Positions 9,704 to 18,560 of a stretch of 20,701 nucleotides of DNA are shown here, in pieces. The stretch's first letter is position 1. Every line of letters starts with the position of its first letter. Origin of the DNA: Stentor coeruleus (lineage: Eukaryota > Ciliophora > Heterotrichea > Heterotrichida > Stentoridae); NCBI GenBank assembly GCA_001970955.1, contig MPUH01001228.1, forward strand, positions 1 through 20,701, read 5' to 3'. Below the pieces are notes generated by a model. The model saw nothing but the letters and a program-made list of their open reading frames with translations, did not search any database and was not told where the DNA came from. A program made the position numbers and the translations under genes.

Positions 9704-10828
9704 GTAAATATTAATTGTTTTTTTTTTAGGGGAAAGTATGATGTTTATGTTTTAGGTTTGTGGAAGGTTTTTTACTTTTTAGTTATAGGATGATATTTTT
9801 AGTGTTTATAGTTTTTCTTGGTTTTATTAGATTTTTTTATAAAGAGTATTGAGGATAATAGGTTTAGTTATAATGGTTAGGATAATGATTTCTTTTGAGA
9901 TTAGGAGTTTCTTTTTGGGGAAATTGATATAGGTATTTTTTTTGTTTTTTGGAGAGAGTTGAATTATTTTAAGATGCTATTTTATTTTGAAGGCTTTGTG
10001 TTATTTTTTAATTAAAATTTGGTTGATTTTTTGGTAGATTAGGGTTATTTTTGATAGAGATTAAATTTAGTGATTTTATGAGCATTTAAGGTGTTAGTAA
10101 TGTTTTAAATATATATTTTTAAAGATAGTTTTTTTTTGGATAGAGTTAAGGCTGTTAGTAAAGCAGTTTTGGTTTCTATTTAAAACAAATAATGAATTGT
10201 ACATTCAACTAGAGTGCTTTAGTGCAATATTGATTTATATACTATTTTACAATCAATGAATAACCATAATAATTAATTTATTCAACTATATTATAAGTGA
10301 TAATTTATAAGAGCTTGCGATATTATCACAAAGCCAACTAATGATCACATTTATTACCACTTTTAATATAACTCATCTATATAATACTAATCAAAATATT
10401 CCTAGCCCTTCACCACACAATATTCCTCCAACAATTCATCATATTTCCTATACTTCCGATCTAGTCCAATATTTTAAATTAACTTAAACAACTTTACAGC
10501 CACTACAAAATCCTCCAAAATTGCCATAAAAACTATAAAAAAAATTAAATTAACTTAAACAACTTTACAGCCACTACAAAATCCTCCAAAATTGCCATAA
10601 AAACTATAGAAAAATCCAATTCACATAAAATCTATTTTCTATACCCAATCACACTTCCTTTAAAATAAATTTATCATTTTTTACTTTATGATAAAATTTC
10701 CCATAGACCTAACACACAAAATCAAATCAACTTATCATACCAAATAAAATAAACGCTTTTCTATTACAAATGAAATACCATTTTCCATATTATATTACAG
10801 TCTAAAAGATTTTAAATCATTTGTTATA
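9704..10828. other. Spacer with the sharpest G-rich to C-rich switch
   Basis: No gene. On the + strand, 9841-9960 has about 31 G and 2 C, whereas 10381-10440 has about 19 C and 1 G. The change occurs near 10190. A 71-bp tandem duplication lies in the C-rich half. Confidence 0.6.
10474..10608. repeat. 71-bp tandem duplication, two copies
   Basis: The unit starting TTAAATTAACTTAAAC at 10474 recurs at 10545 with 64 identical bases. The copies differ only after that, in an A-run where the second has a G at 10609. It is either a very recent duplication or an unmerged assembly overlap. Confidence 0.9.
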
Positions 10829-11008
10829 ATGGATAGAAAAGGATATTTATTTAGCGAAGCTGAATCATTGCAAATAATTACAAAGGAGCTTAAGGAGAAT
10901 GAAAAAGATAAAGAGTCTTTATATAATTTTGACTTTAAAAATGAACAGATGAAACAAGGTCGCTTTTTATGGGAGATTACAGAAGTCCAGGAAAATCCAT
11001 GTCCTTAA
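10829..11008 (+). CDS. Small unknown protein, 59 residues
   Basis: A short intact frame (ATG to TAA) encoding 59 residues, beginning MDRKGYLFSEAESLQIITKE and ending EITEVQENPCP. It is acidic and hydrophilic, with Glu/Lys alternation (KELKENEKDKES) typical of a helix. It has no membrane segment and no known motif. Its base composition is richer in G+C than its flanks. It is preceded by the long C-rich stretch seen upstream of the other + strand genes and followed by a G-leaning stretch, which supports a real gene. A 60-codon open frame with such composition is unlikely by chance in DNA this A+T-rich, but expression is unproven. Function not recognised. Confidence 0.55.
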   Translation: MDRKGYLFSEAESLQIITKELKENEKDKESLYNFDFKNEQMKQGRFLWEITEVQENPCP

Positions 11009-12590
11009 ACTTGGTGTTATTTTATTTTTTGATATAAATAAGTTTAGTTTTATAAGAAAAGGTATTTTTCTAGACTAATGTATTTACTATAGGGAGGAAA
11101 ATCTAACACGTGTTACTATTAATATGCATGAAAAGTAGTTGATAAGGTATATGAACGATAATCAGATTGTAATAGATATCTTTATAAAAAAAAATATATA
11201 TATATATATGCTATCATATTATATACATAACCATATGGAATAAATATATGTAGCAGTGTATGATTTATAATAAAATCATAAGCGTTGTTAGTGTATTTTA
11301 ATATACTATTTATAATATTATAATGTTGAATATAAAATAAATTTATTGAATGCATATAGAGATAGGATATATACAGGAAAAGTATATATAATTGTCAAAA
11401 AAATAGTATGATTATAGTTGATTTTTATGTTTTGTTTAGAAAAATAGAAAGATACCCTAAGAAAATTACACAGTTAAGTGGATATTTATAGGTATAAAAA
11501 TAATAAAAATATTTAAATTGGATGATAAGTCTAAAAGGTTATTAAGCAAAATGGATAAAGAGATTTTAGTTGTTGTACTTTTGTGTTATCATATATCAGA
11601 ATCAAATAAAAAAGATTTTTGATATAAGAAATTGGTTAATCATAATTCCCAACATATAAAAAATAATAACTAAATTGATGCATTTTATATTTTATAGTAG
11701 ATCAGTAGAAGATGCTTTCAAGGCATATGAGATTTTAAAATAATTTGTATAAGAAACATAATTTTCAGCATATAAAATTAGGAAATATACTTTCATTTTT
11801 ATGTAGCAGCTAATGAAAATTCAAGTATCTATCGAAATATGCATGATTTCATTATTAAAAGCTCTAGTAATTTATATATTATTATCTATGATAACAAAAG
11901 GTAAACAATATTAGGCATTACTGTCATTATAATTTAAAAATCATCAAGTTTTTTTTTGTGATAATTTGGCAAAATTTAGTTTTTTATTATTTAGTGTGTG
12001 GAGATAACAATATTCAATTTTAATTTAATGTGTTTAGCATTGAAATATTAAGAAAACTTTCTATAAGTCAAGCAATGCGAATAAAAAACAATAATTTGAA
12101 TAAGTTGCTTTAACATTGAAAATATATGAAATAAAAACAATATATGATACACTTATAAACTATAAACTTTCTTATAATATTCTCTTTACTCTTTTACCTA
12201 ATCATGCAAAATTTAAGTATAAGTTTTAGCTTTATTCATCTAACTCCTATGATTACAAGTAAAAAAAAGTATTTTATATCAATTTGCAATCCGAAATTAA
12301 TCTTTCAGATTGTATTTCACATAATAAACTAATCCTTTCAAAAAAATCATATTATCCAACAACAACAAAAAATCTTAAAATCCACTATTTTTCACATACT
12401 AAAATATACCTTCATACAAATAATCCGATTCACAAAAAAAATACACTTAAAATCATATCATAAGTATCCTAAACTCAATAACACTACATAAAAACTACAT
12501 AAAAATAAGCAAATTCACAAAATATAAGGAATAAAAGTAAATAAACAATACACAAACATAAAAACTATGCAAAAGTATACAGAAATACAA
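11009..12590. other. Long spacer with weak coding relic
   Basis: No intact gene. Bases 11411-11743 (+) contain three consecutive protein-like pieces in shifting frames: one with FRKIERYPKKITQLSGYL, one with LDDKSKRLLSKMDKE up to TGA 11620, and ATG 11678 giving SVEDAFKAYEILK before TAA. They may be a decayed gene, though with low confidence. An (AT)8 tract lies at 11194-11209. From about 12180 to 12590 the + strand is C-rich and nearly G-free. Confidence 0.4.
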
Positions 12591-12599
12591 AAAGTATAT

Positions 12600-12830
12600 A
12601 AAAATAGATCCAGTCAGACCCACTTGCAAGCCTAAAGCTATAAGCCCAAAGGTCATCACTCAATGACAAGTACAAGTACCTGATCGAGATATCCCAATTG
12701 GCTGCAAGAGCACAAATCATCCTCCTGGAGCGGGTTATCGCCTGTTTTGATGAAGTAAATAGGAAAAATCACTATAGAAGTGATCCTGTACGAGTACAGT
12801 CCTAATCTTATCTATCCCTATTTCTTTTTA
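12600..12830 (+). ncRNA. Candidate structured RNA in a GC-rich island (alternatively a coding relic)
   Basis: Bases 12661-12780 are about 42% G+C, against roughly 20% in the flanks. Three perfect short hairpins occur: GTCAT/ATGAC (12652-12667), ATCAC/GTGAT (12768-12784) and CTGTA/TACAG with a CGAG loop (12786-12799). A longer stem, GATATCCC (12688-12695) with GGGTTATC (12732-12739), has one mismatch. A TATA-like TATATAAAA lies at 12595-12603, and TTTCTTTTT follows at 12821-12829, as expected for a polymerase III unit. Against this, frame 12644-12802 is open for 53 codons with plausible protein (EISQLAARAQIILLERVIA) but no ATG, and an in-frame TAA immediately precedes it. No known RNA family (tRNA, snRNA, SRP, RNase P) was recognised. 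Confidence 0.35.
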
Positions 12831-13798
12831 TACTAGTTTTTCTCCATTTTTCATATGGGACAAACACTATATTACCCTTTTTAAGCTTTTTTTTACTAGA
12901 AATTCCTTCACTATCCACTGTTTTTAATTGTCTTAGCTTCTTTAAACATATCATCTATTTACAAAACTTTCTCTCAAATTCTTTATAAATTCTTCTAATC
13001 AAAAAAACTTGATTTTAAACTAAAAAGTTCTGAGAATTGAATTTTGTATTATAAATTTTAGAAAACCCAAAATTATCAAGTTGAATCATCTCGGCAGATT
13101 TATTAGAAATAAACAAAGGTTTTATAGGCTATAAAGTTGTGATAAAAAATATAAACTTCTAACTTTTTACAATTTTCCTTATTCGTCAAATTCTGCCGAG
13201 TTTGGAAGATTTACTTTTTTTTAATGATTGTAATCATTTAATGACTCCTTTAAATCTTCTAATTTTAACCCTTTAACGAATTTCTTCATATATATTTATC
13301 CTTAAATTAAGTATGATAAGAAAAAGTATTAAAGATTATTTATGATATACAAGTGATGAATAAATAAACAAAAAACCCTAGTTTGGTTTATAAAAACAAA
13401 CTTTTTGTTAAGTGATATTCGTTAAAGTTTGTATTTGTGGCATGATCATGGTAAAAAATCTTACTTGGTAATTTGATCATGCTAGCGAATTCAAGCAAAA
13501 GCAATGCAGTTTATATAAAAACTTAATTGTTTGATGGGGAAAAATCTCTGAAACTAAGAGAGTCATTTAAAGAAACAACTTATAAGCTAAAAAACAATAA
13601 ATTTAACTATACAGCTAATAGACTGAAATAAAATCTTCCAAATATTTGTATTTATTATTTTCTAAATAATTATAACTATAGAGATAAACTATATTCTCTT
13701 GATAAAAACAATTTACTATTGGTTTGAGCATTTTTTAGTAATATTAAATGATTATTGTATATCAGTTTATACAAGTAAAGATATGAAGACAGAATATA
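12831..13798. other. Spacer with a cluster of inverted repeats
   Basis: No gene is supported. Four inverted repeats lie between 13090 and 13482 and are listed separately. The remainder is low-complexity A+T. Confidence 0.5.
13090..13482. repeat. Cluster of four inverted repeats
   Basis: CTCGGCAGA (13090-13098) is mirrored by TCTGCCGAG (13192-13200). AATGAT/ATCATT forms a tight hairpin at 13223-13238. ACAAACTTT (13396-13404) pairs with AAAGTTTGT (13424-13432). GCATGATCA (13440-13448) pairs with TGATCATGC (13474-13482) and contains part of the palindrome CATGATCATG. All lie within 400 bases of otherwise featureless DNA. Confidence 0.6.
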
Positions 13799-14177
13799 AT
13801 GGATAGAAAATATAAAAAAAGTTGTATTGAAATAATTTCTAATAAATATATTATGTCTATTATTGTCTTGCAATTTTTCTTTTGTTTATGTATGATTGTT
13901 CTTTAGGTATATGGATTAGTGAGGATTTTCATTAGTATAATTATATTAGGTGTTATATATGGTATAAAATTTATGAATAAAAGGTGTTTAAAGTACGCTA
14001 AGTTACTTTATGTATTTTTTTATTGATGAATACTATCTTGTTGATATCACTGATTATCATCTTGAAGCTGGCGAATTTGGCCAAGGACTTTTTATGATGA
14101 TAAATCTTACAATTATAGTGAAAAAAATATTCTATATGGAAAATATTAATCTTCATATAAAAATGAGGATTTTTTAA
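13799..14177 (+). pseudogene. Broken gene with two possible membrane segments
   Basis: From ATG 13799 (MDRKYKKSCIEIIS...) the frame runs 35 codons through a hydrophobic stretch (SIIVLQFFFCLCMIVL) to a TAG. It then continues in frame through a second hydrophobic stretch (IFISIIILGVIYGI) and MNKRCLKYAKLLYVFFY to TGA. Just before that TGA, within a T7 run near 14014-14020, a one-base shift enters a frame that reads IDEYYLVDITDYHLEAGEFG and ends at TAA 14175. The last part also stands alone as a 55-codon frame from ATG 14010. Its D/E/G-rich composition is not what A+T-rich DNA gives by chance. I infer a decayed small membrane protein with one stop and one frameshift. No family recognised. Confidence 0.4.
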
Positions 14178-14465
14178 TATAAAGCATAGACTATAAGGAT
14201 TTTATTCAAATCCAAATCTAAAACACATCCTCAAACATAATTCCAAAAGCATCATAAAAAACCCTCTAGATGATCAATATTACTTCAACCAAAAAAAAAT
14301 AGCACATCAACACCACAAGCAAAAAAATATCAAACAAAATGCCCAACTAGCCTACTTCAAAGTTAACAAAAAATAAATTTCAGTCACTAAAACTCAAAGC
14401 CTAATATACAAAAAATAAGCCCATTACCCTATCTTATACCCAAAGTAATAAATAATTTAATAAAA
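14178..14465. other. C-rich leader of the ankyrin-SAM gene
   Basis: The + strand from about 14200 to 14460 is rich in A and C and very poor in G, matching the composition upstream of other genes. No open frame of note. Confidence 0.5.
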
Positions 14466-15836
14466 ATGAGTTATTTCAAACCAGACTCTGATGAAAAACC
14501 TCCTTCCGAGATCATTGATTTACAAAAAGCCTGCCGACTTGGCGACCTACAATCAATAAAAACCGCTTATCACGCAAATCCTGATAAACTCAACCAAAAA
14601 GATGATAGCTTAGGATGGACACCTTTATACAGGACGGTTATCTGTGGGCACTTTAAAGCATGCCAATTTTTACTTAAATGTAATGCAGACCCAAATATTC
14701 CAAACAATTTAGGTGAAAGTCCTTTACATCAAGCTGCTGATAACTCCCAATATCAAATAGCTGAACTTTTGTTGCAATATCATGCAGACCCAAATCTTCA
14801 ACAAAACGAAGGTGATACACCTTTACATCATGCAGCTTTTAGAGGAGATTCAAAAATGGCTGAATTGTTATTAAAGCATAAAGCAGACCCAAATATTCCA
14901 AATTTCATGTTTGGGAGGACTCCTTTACATAGTGCGGCTGATTCAATGCATGAAGAGACTATAAAAGTTTTACTTGAATATAATGCTGACCCATATTTAC
15001 AAGATAGACAAGGGAAGACTCCTTTAGATTTAATTCAAAATCAGCCCTTGAGAAACTTTATAGAGAATTTTCAAAGTAATTCATCAAGAACAAGTAGCGA
15101 AGAGTGTAAGATAAGTACTTTTGGTAAAGAATCGATGAAATTCGAGTTTTTCGATAGCCCAAACCTTCCTCAGAACCAGACGGTATTTGAACCAGATGCT
15201 GAGACGAGTATTGTTGCAAGGAAAAATCAATTAAAACCTTTATATGAGTGGTTAGAGAAAATTAATTTACAAGAAGTATATGAGATTATGTGTGATGCTG
15301 GATATGATGATATAGATAGTTTGATAAGTCAAATGAGATCACCTTTACCTATGTCAACTGAAGAACTTGCTAAAATAGGGATTAAAAAACCAGGTCATAG
15401 ATATAGAATTGTTATTAAACTTGAAGAAGATTCTGGTATATATTCTAGAAGGTTTAATAGGAAAACATATGGCAGTGAGGTTAATCAAGGGTTTTGGAAA
15501 TGTTGTAATGTGCCAAGTAATACAACTTATGGGATTATTGGGACTATTTCTATAAGAGAATGGCTAAGGACATTAAAACTAGAAGAAATTATACCGAAAT
15601 TCATAGACAGTGGCTTTGATGATTATGAAATGATGATATCGCAAATGATGTCTAGATATCCGATTACTGATGAAATTTTACTTAATGATATTCAAGTACT
15701 CAAGCCAGGACATAGAAATAGGATATTAGGGAAACTAAAAGAAGAAGTTAAGAATATATTGGATAAAAACGAACAGTCATTACAAATTGAAAATGTTTCT
15801 AAACAAACATCTTGTGATACTTGTGTGCTTATGTAA
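14466..15836 (+). CDS. Ankyrin-repeat protein with two SAM domains and a CaaX box
   Basis: A 456-residue scaffold-type protein. Four ankyrin repeats occupy about residues 50-181, each with the T/S-PLH..A core (WTPLYRT, ESPLHQAA, DTPLHHAA, RTPLHSAAD) and the ADPN turn. A polar linker follows (about 200-250). Then come two SAM domains, roughly 256-320 (LYEWLEKINLQEVYEIM...KIGIKKPGHRYRI) and 362-426 (IREWLRTLKLEEIIPKF...LKPGHRNRI), both keeping the family's W-L and L/I-KPGHR-RI elements. The protein ends CDTCVLM. The last four residues, CVLM, form a CaaX box whose final Met suits farnesylation, and Cys450 could be palmitoylated. I therefore predict a membrane-anchored adaptor that assembles partners through SAM-SAM and ankyrin contacts. 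It is convergent with the RRM gene, leaving a 44-base gap. No intron is needed. Confidence 0.93.
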   Translation: MSYFKPDSDEKPPSEIIDLQKACRLGDLQSIKTAYHANPDKLNQKDDSLGWTPLYRTVICGHFKACQFLLKCNADPNIPNNLGESPLHQAADNSQYQIAELLLQYHADPNLQQNEGDTPLHHAAFRGDSKMAELLLKHKADPNIPNFMFGRTPLHSAADSMHEETIKVLLEYNADPYLQDRQGKTPLDLIQNQPLRNFIENFQSNSSRTSSEECKISTFGKESMKFEFFDSPNLPQNQTVFEPDAETSIVARKNQLKPLYEWLEKINLQEVYEIMCDAGYDDIDSLISQMRSPLPMSTEELAKIGIKKPGHRYRIVIKLEEDSGIYSRRFNRKTYGSEVNQGFWKCCNVPSNTTYGIIGTISIREWLRTLKLEEIIPKFIDSGFDDYEMMISQMMSRYPITDEILLNDIQVLKPGHRNRILGKLKEEVKNILDKNEQSLQIENVSKQTSCDTCVLM

Positions 15837-15880
15837 ATTTAGGTTTGTGAATAATAAATAAAAGCGTTTAAGATAAAATT

Positions 15881-16237
15881 CTAAGGGTTTGGGAGTATTA
15901 TTGATGAGGGTATATGTATTTGGGGTCTAGGTTTTTTTTTGTACTGGAACGTACCTTGAAGTTTTTCTATTGTATGGCTTTGGGCTTTAGAATACTCGAT
16001 TCTCATAGGTTTGCCTAGAAAATTAAATCCTTGTAAGTCTTTCATTGCTAAAACTGCAGAGTCTACTTTGTCAAAAACTATAAAAGCTTGTCCACGAAGT
16101 TTGCCGGTTTTCGAGTTTTGGATTTCAAGAATGTACCCATATGTGCAAAATAAATGGTATAATAGCTTTTTGCTTTCGTTTTTGTTGACTTTATCGTTTA
16201 GATTTCTGATATATAAAGTTTGACTTAGATTTTCCAT
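15881..16237 (-). CDS. Single-RRM protein of the U1A/U2B'' family
   Basis: A 118-residue RNA-binding protein matching the first RRM of the spliceosomal proteins U1A and U2B'' (SNF family), which bind stem-loops of U1 and U2 snRNA. It has RNP2 LYIRNL at residues 8-13 and RNP1 RGQAFIVF at 48-55. Around them is family-typical context: NLNDKV, a CTYGYILEIQNSKTGKLRGQAF loop, LQGF and KPMRIEYSKAQS. The protein stops about 35 residues after the RRM with a proline-containing basic tail. The linker and second RRM of animal and plant homologues (more than 220 residues) are absent, as in some protist versions. A role in pre-mRNA splicing follows from the family. Whether it binds U1, U2 or both cannot be told. 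Confidence 0.9.
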   Translation of the reverse strand: MENLSQTLYIRNLNDKVNKNESKKLLYHLFCTYGYILEIQNSKTGKLRGQAFIVFDKVDSAVLAMKDLQGFNFLGKPMRIEYSKAQSHTIEKLQGTFQYKKKPRPQIHIPSSIILPNP

Positions 16238-16801
16238 TATAAGCTAATTCTTATATTTTATTAGTTTTGTTTTTAATGTTTTTGATAAATTCATGATGAT
16301 TATAGATAAGAATGATAAGTTTTTTTTATATGATTACTAGGTTTAAGGTTAGATGAAGTCATTATGTTATTTTTGAAAAAGTAAGGAATGAAGAGATATT
16401 GGAAAGGATTTGGAATAAATTTTATATTTTAATGAGGTTTATGATTTTGATTAGAAAAGATTAGAAAAAAGTTTTAAAATAAAATTGGCTGGTGATGTAA
16501 ACTTTAATGCTGGCGACTAAAATCTTTTAAGAGAATAGCTTTGGTGATTTTTTTAAAGTAGTCTGTATACTGAAAAGAATTAATAATTGACATATTTAGT
16601 AAAAAAACATAAAAAATTATAAGGTCTACAAGATTGCTTATCTAAATTTTCATAACAAACTAGTAAAACTATACGAATTCATATGAAAATATCCTTATAT
16701 CATTAAAAAAATTATTTAAATACACATACAAATCTTTAGATTATAATTTAAAAACAAATTTTTACCTATATTTTATAATCTAATAATTAGTATCTAACTT
16801 A
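16238..16801. other. Spacer between the RRM and MYB genes
   Basis: No gene. The left half leans G-rich and the right half (about 16620-16800) leans C-rich on the + strand, the same switch seen in other spacers. Confidence 0.5.
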
Positions 16802-17383
16802 TTAAACATTATTTGTCTCTACCATTTTCTCATCTATAATCCTTTTTAAATGCGATACAAGAAACTCTGTAGCCATCTCATAATTATTAAAACCTGCAGT
16901 TTGCTGGACGCTTTTCATCAAAGTATTCCATCTGTTTTTCACAGCATTTTCAGTCCTCCCAATTAAAGTTTTCGAAATCATACTCCACTTTTTCCCTAAG
17001 ACTCTAAATTCATTTATCAGTTTTAAATCTTCTTCATACGTCCACTCTCCTTTATTTATATCAGGGTTTAGATGATTATTCCACCTTTCCCTGCAGTTTT
17101 TGCCTTTTCTATCGCTAGTGAATTTTTCATTTATCGCCTTGGCAATTTTGGCCCACTTTTTAATCCCGAATTCAGCTACAAGTTCTTTTAAGACAAGATC
17201 TTCTTCATGACTCCATGACTTAGTTTTGATTCCTCCTCTTGGTAAAGCTACAATATTATTTGGCATCTCATGGATCATATTGGCAAGAGTGTAGACAGGG
17301 ACAAAAGCTCCTGTAGCATAATTAGGGATACAAGGCACCCAAACTACCCCAGTTAAAGGGAATCTAGAATGAACTATGTCCAT
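16802..17383 (-). CDS. R2R3-type MYB DNA-binding protein
   Basis: A 193-residue protein with two MYB repeats, predicted to be a nuclear sequence-specific DNA-binding factor. Repeat R2 spans about residues 54-106 with tryptophans 57, 77 and 101 and the signature NCRERWNNHLNP (96-107). Repeat R3 spans about 110-158 with tryptophans 114, 133 and 152 and GRTENAVKNRWNTLMK (142-157), matching the recognition helix of animal and plant MYBs. Spacing in R2 between the second and third Trp is 23 residues rather than the usual 18 or so, because of an extra NEKFTSD-like loop before RKGKNCRERW. The 50-residue N-terminus is unrelated and mildly hydrophobic. A short amphipathic C-terminus follows R3, with no obvious activation domain. 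DNA-contacting residues are intact. Targets are unknown. Confidence 0.93.
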   Translation of the reverse strand: MDIVHSRFPLTGVVWVPCIPNYATGAFVPVYTLANMIHEMPNNIVALPRGGIKTKSWSHEEDLVLKELVAEFGIKKWAKIAKAINEKFTSDRKGKNCRERWNNHLNPDINKGEWTYEEDLKLINEFRVLGKKWSMISKTLIGRTENAVKNRWNTLMKSVQQTAGFNNYEMATEFLVSHLKRIIDEKMVETNNV

Positions 17384-17830
17384 TATTTCTATTATATTTG
17401 ATTAAAACCGAAGTTTAAAATTGGGATATATTGGATTACTATAACTACTTAAAAAAAAAATTCACAGCTTGAACTCATTAGAACTTAATACATAGATAAA
17501 TTGAGTTTTATTAGATAAGAATTCTATATAGTATTTTTTGTTATAAAATAATACCATATAAATATATTATATATTATAATATGGTAAGAAATAACTGACT
17601 AATTTCTAATATAAATCTACATGCAAATTTGATATAAAAAGTTCACAAATCTTTGAGTATTAACCATATAATTTTGTATTTAAGATTTTTATGTTATAAT
17701 TCACTTATGTATAATTTTTTACCTATAATAAGTTGATTATAATATAAAAGCATTATAAAAAGTAGTTTTTTTTAATGAAACACAAAAGTTCAATAGTAAT
17801 CTTAATTAATCCCTGAAATAGTAAAAAATA
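17384..17830. other. A+T-rich spacer
   Basis: No gene. An inverted repeat TACCATAT (17552-17559) and ATATGGTA (17579-17586) flanks an A/T-only centre and could form a cruciform, but such structures are frequent in DNA this A+T-rich. Confidence 0.45.
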
Positions 17831-18560
17831 TCATAAAATTGTGAATATTGGCACGACAAAGTTCACAAGTTTTTTATCAAATTTTATGTATTTCATTGAT
17901 ATATTTTCTAAATCAAAAGTATATTGTAGAATAAACCCATACATTGATGATTTGCTATGGATAAAAGAAAATTGATAATTATTTATCACTTGGTCATTAT
18001 ATTCATTAATAAACTCAACAGAGGTATTCGTACTTTGTGTCATATCTTCAGTAGTTTGATTGCATACAAAAAGGATTGACTAACCCCGAATTCAGATTCA
18101 TTACGATGAGTAATATCATCATCTCTAATAGTAAAATTATGTATAAAATAGTCTGATTTAAGTTTTTTTATATTCATGATTGAGAACTTGTATAAAATTA
18201 TATGCAATATAAAAACTTATATGAAAATTCCTAGGTATTCTAACACTAAAATATACTCTTTAATTCGGCAACACTCTTCATTATCTAAAGTTTTTTTCAA
18301 TCCCTCAACAGTCCTATCGAAAAAGTCTTGATTTCTTCAATGTAGCTGTTTAATTTAAACTTTTTTAAATAATTTGAAGAGTTTAAAATATTCTTATTTT
18401 TATCATTTTATTGATAAAGGTTTACTGTTTCACATGGCGAATGTGGTAAGAATATATCAAAATTAAATCTCACTTGAGTCGTTTTGCTACTTGATTTATT
18501 AATTTTTTTTAATTATTTCATAGGGAGTGAATACTTGAGATTCTGAAGAAAAAAAACAGG
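17831..18560 (-). pseudogene. Heavily damaged protein gene with frameshifts in homopolymer runs
   Basis: The minus strand reads as continuous protein-like sequence in pieces that need small repairs. Near 18560-18513 it contains ESQVFTPYEIIKK or an alternative frame. Then follow INKSSSKTTQVRFNFDIF and LPHSPCETVNLYQ up to TAA 18408, and SNYLKKFKLNSYIEEIKT up to a T5 run at 18320-18324. One base of shift opens DRTVEGLKKTLDNEECCRIK up to TAA 18217. The same frame goes on from ATG 18177 with MNIKKLKSDYFIHNF and ESEFGVSQSF up to a second T5 run at 18068-18072. Another shift enters VCNQTTEDMTQSTNTSVEF and runs to TGA at 17831. The final 70 codons from ATG 18043 are open and could still be made. I infer a decayed gene of at least 230 codons; family not recognised. 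Confidence 0.55.

Noticed and set aside
13676-13873. 65-codon minus-strand frame
   Set aside because: Composition is that of random A+T-rich DNA (Asn, Tyr, Leu, Ile), and the plus strand of the same region reads more convincingly.
16011-16223. 70-codon plus-strand frame
   Set aside because: It is antisense to the RRM coding region.
18068-18324. Programmed ribosomal frameshifting at the T5 runs
   Set aside because: The contexts do not form a good slippery heptamer, several shifts would be needed in one gene, and nonsense codons are present too. Decay or sequence error is simpler.
2563-18560. Reassignment of TAA/TAG to glutamine, suggested by relics interrupted mainly by these codons
   Set aside because: The intact genes (dehydrogenase, cyclin, ANK-SAM, MYB, Rab7) contain no internal TAA or TAG and use TAA, TAG and TGA as terminators. 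In A+T-rich DNA TAA is also the commonest chance stop, and the relics need frameshifts as well.
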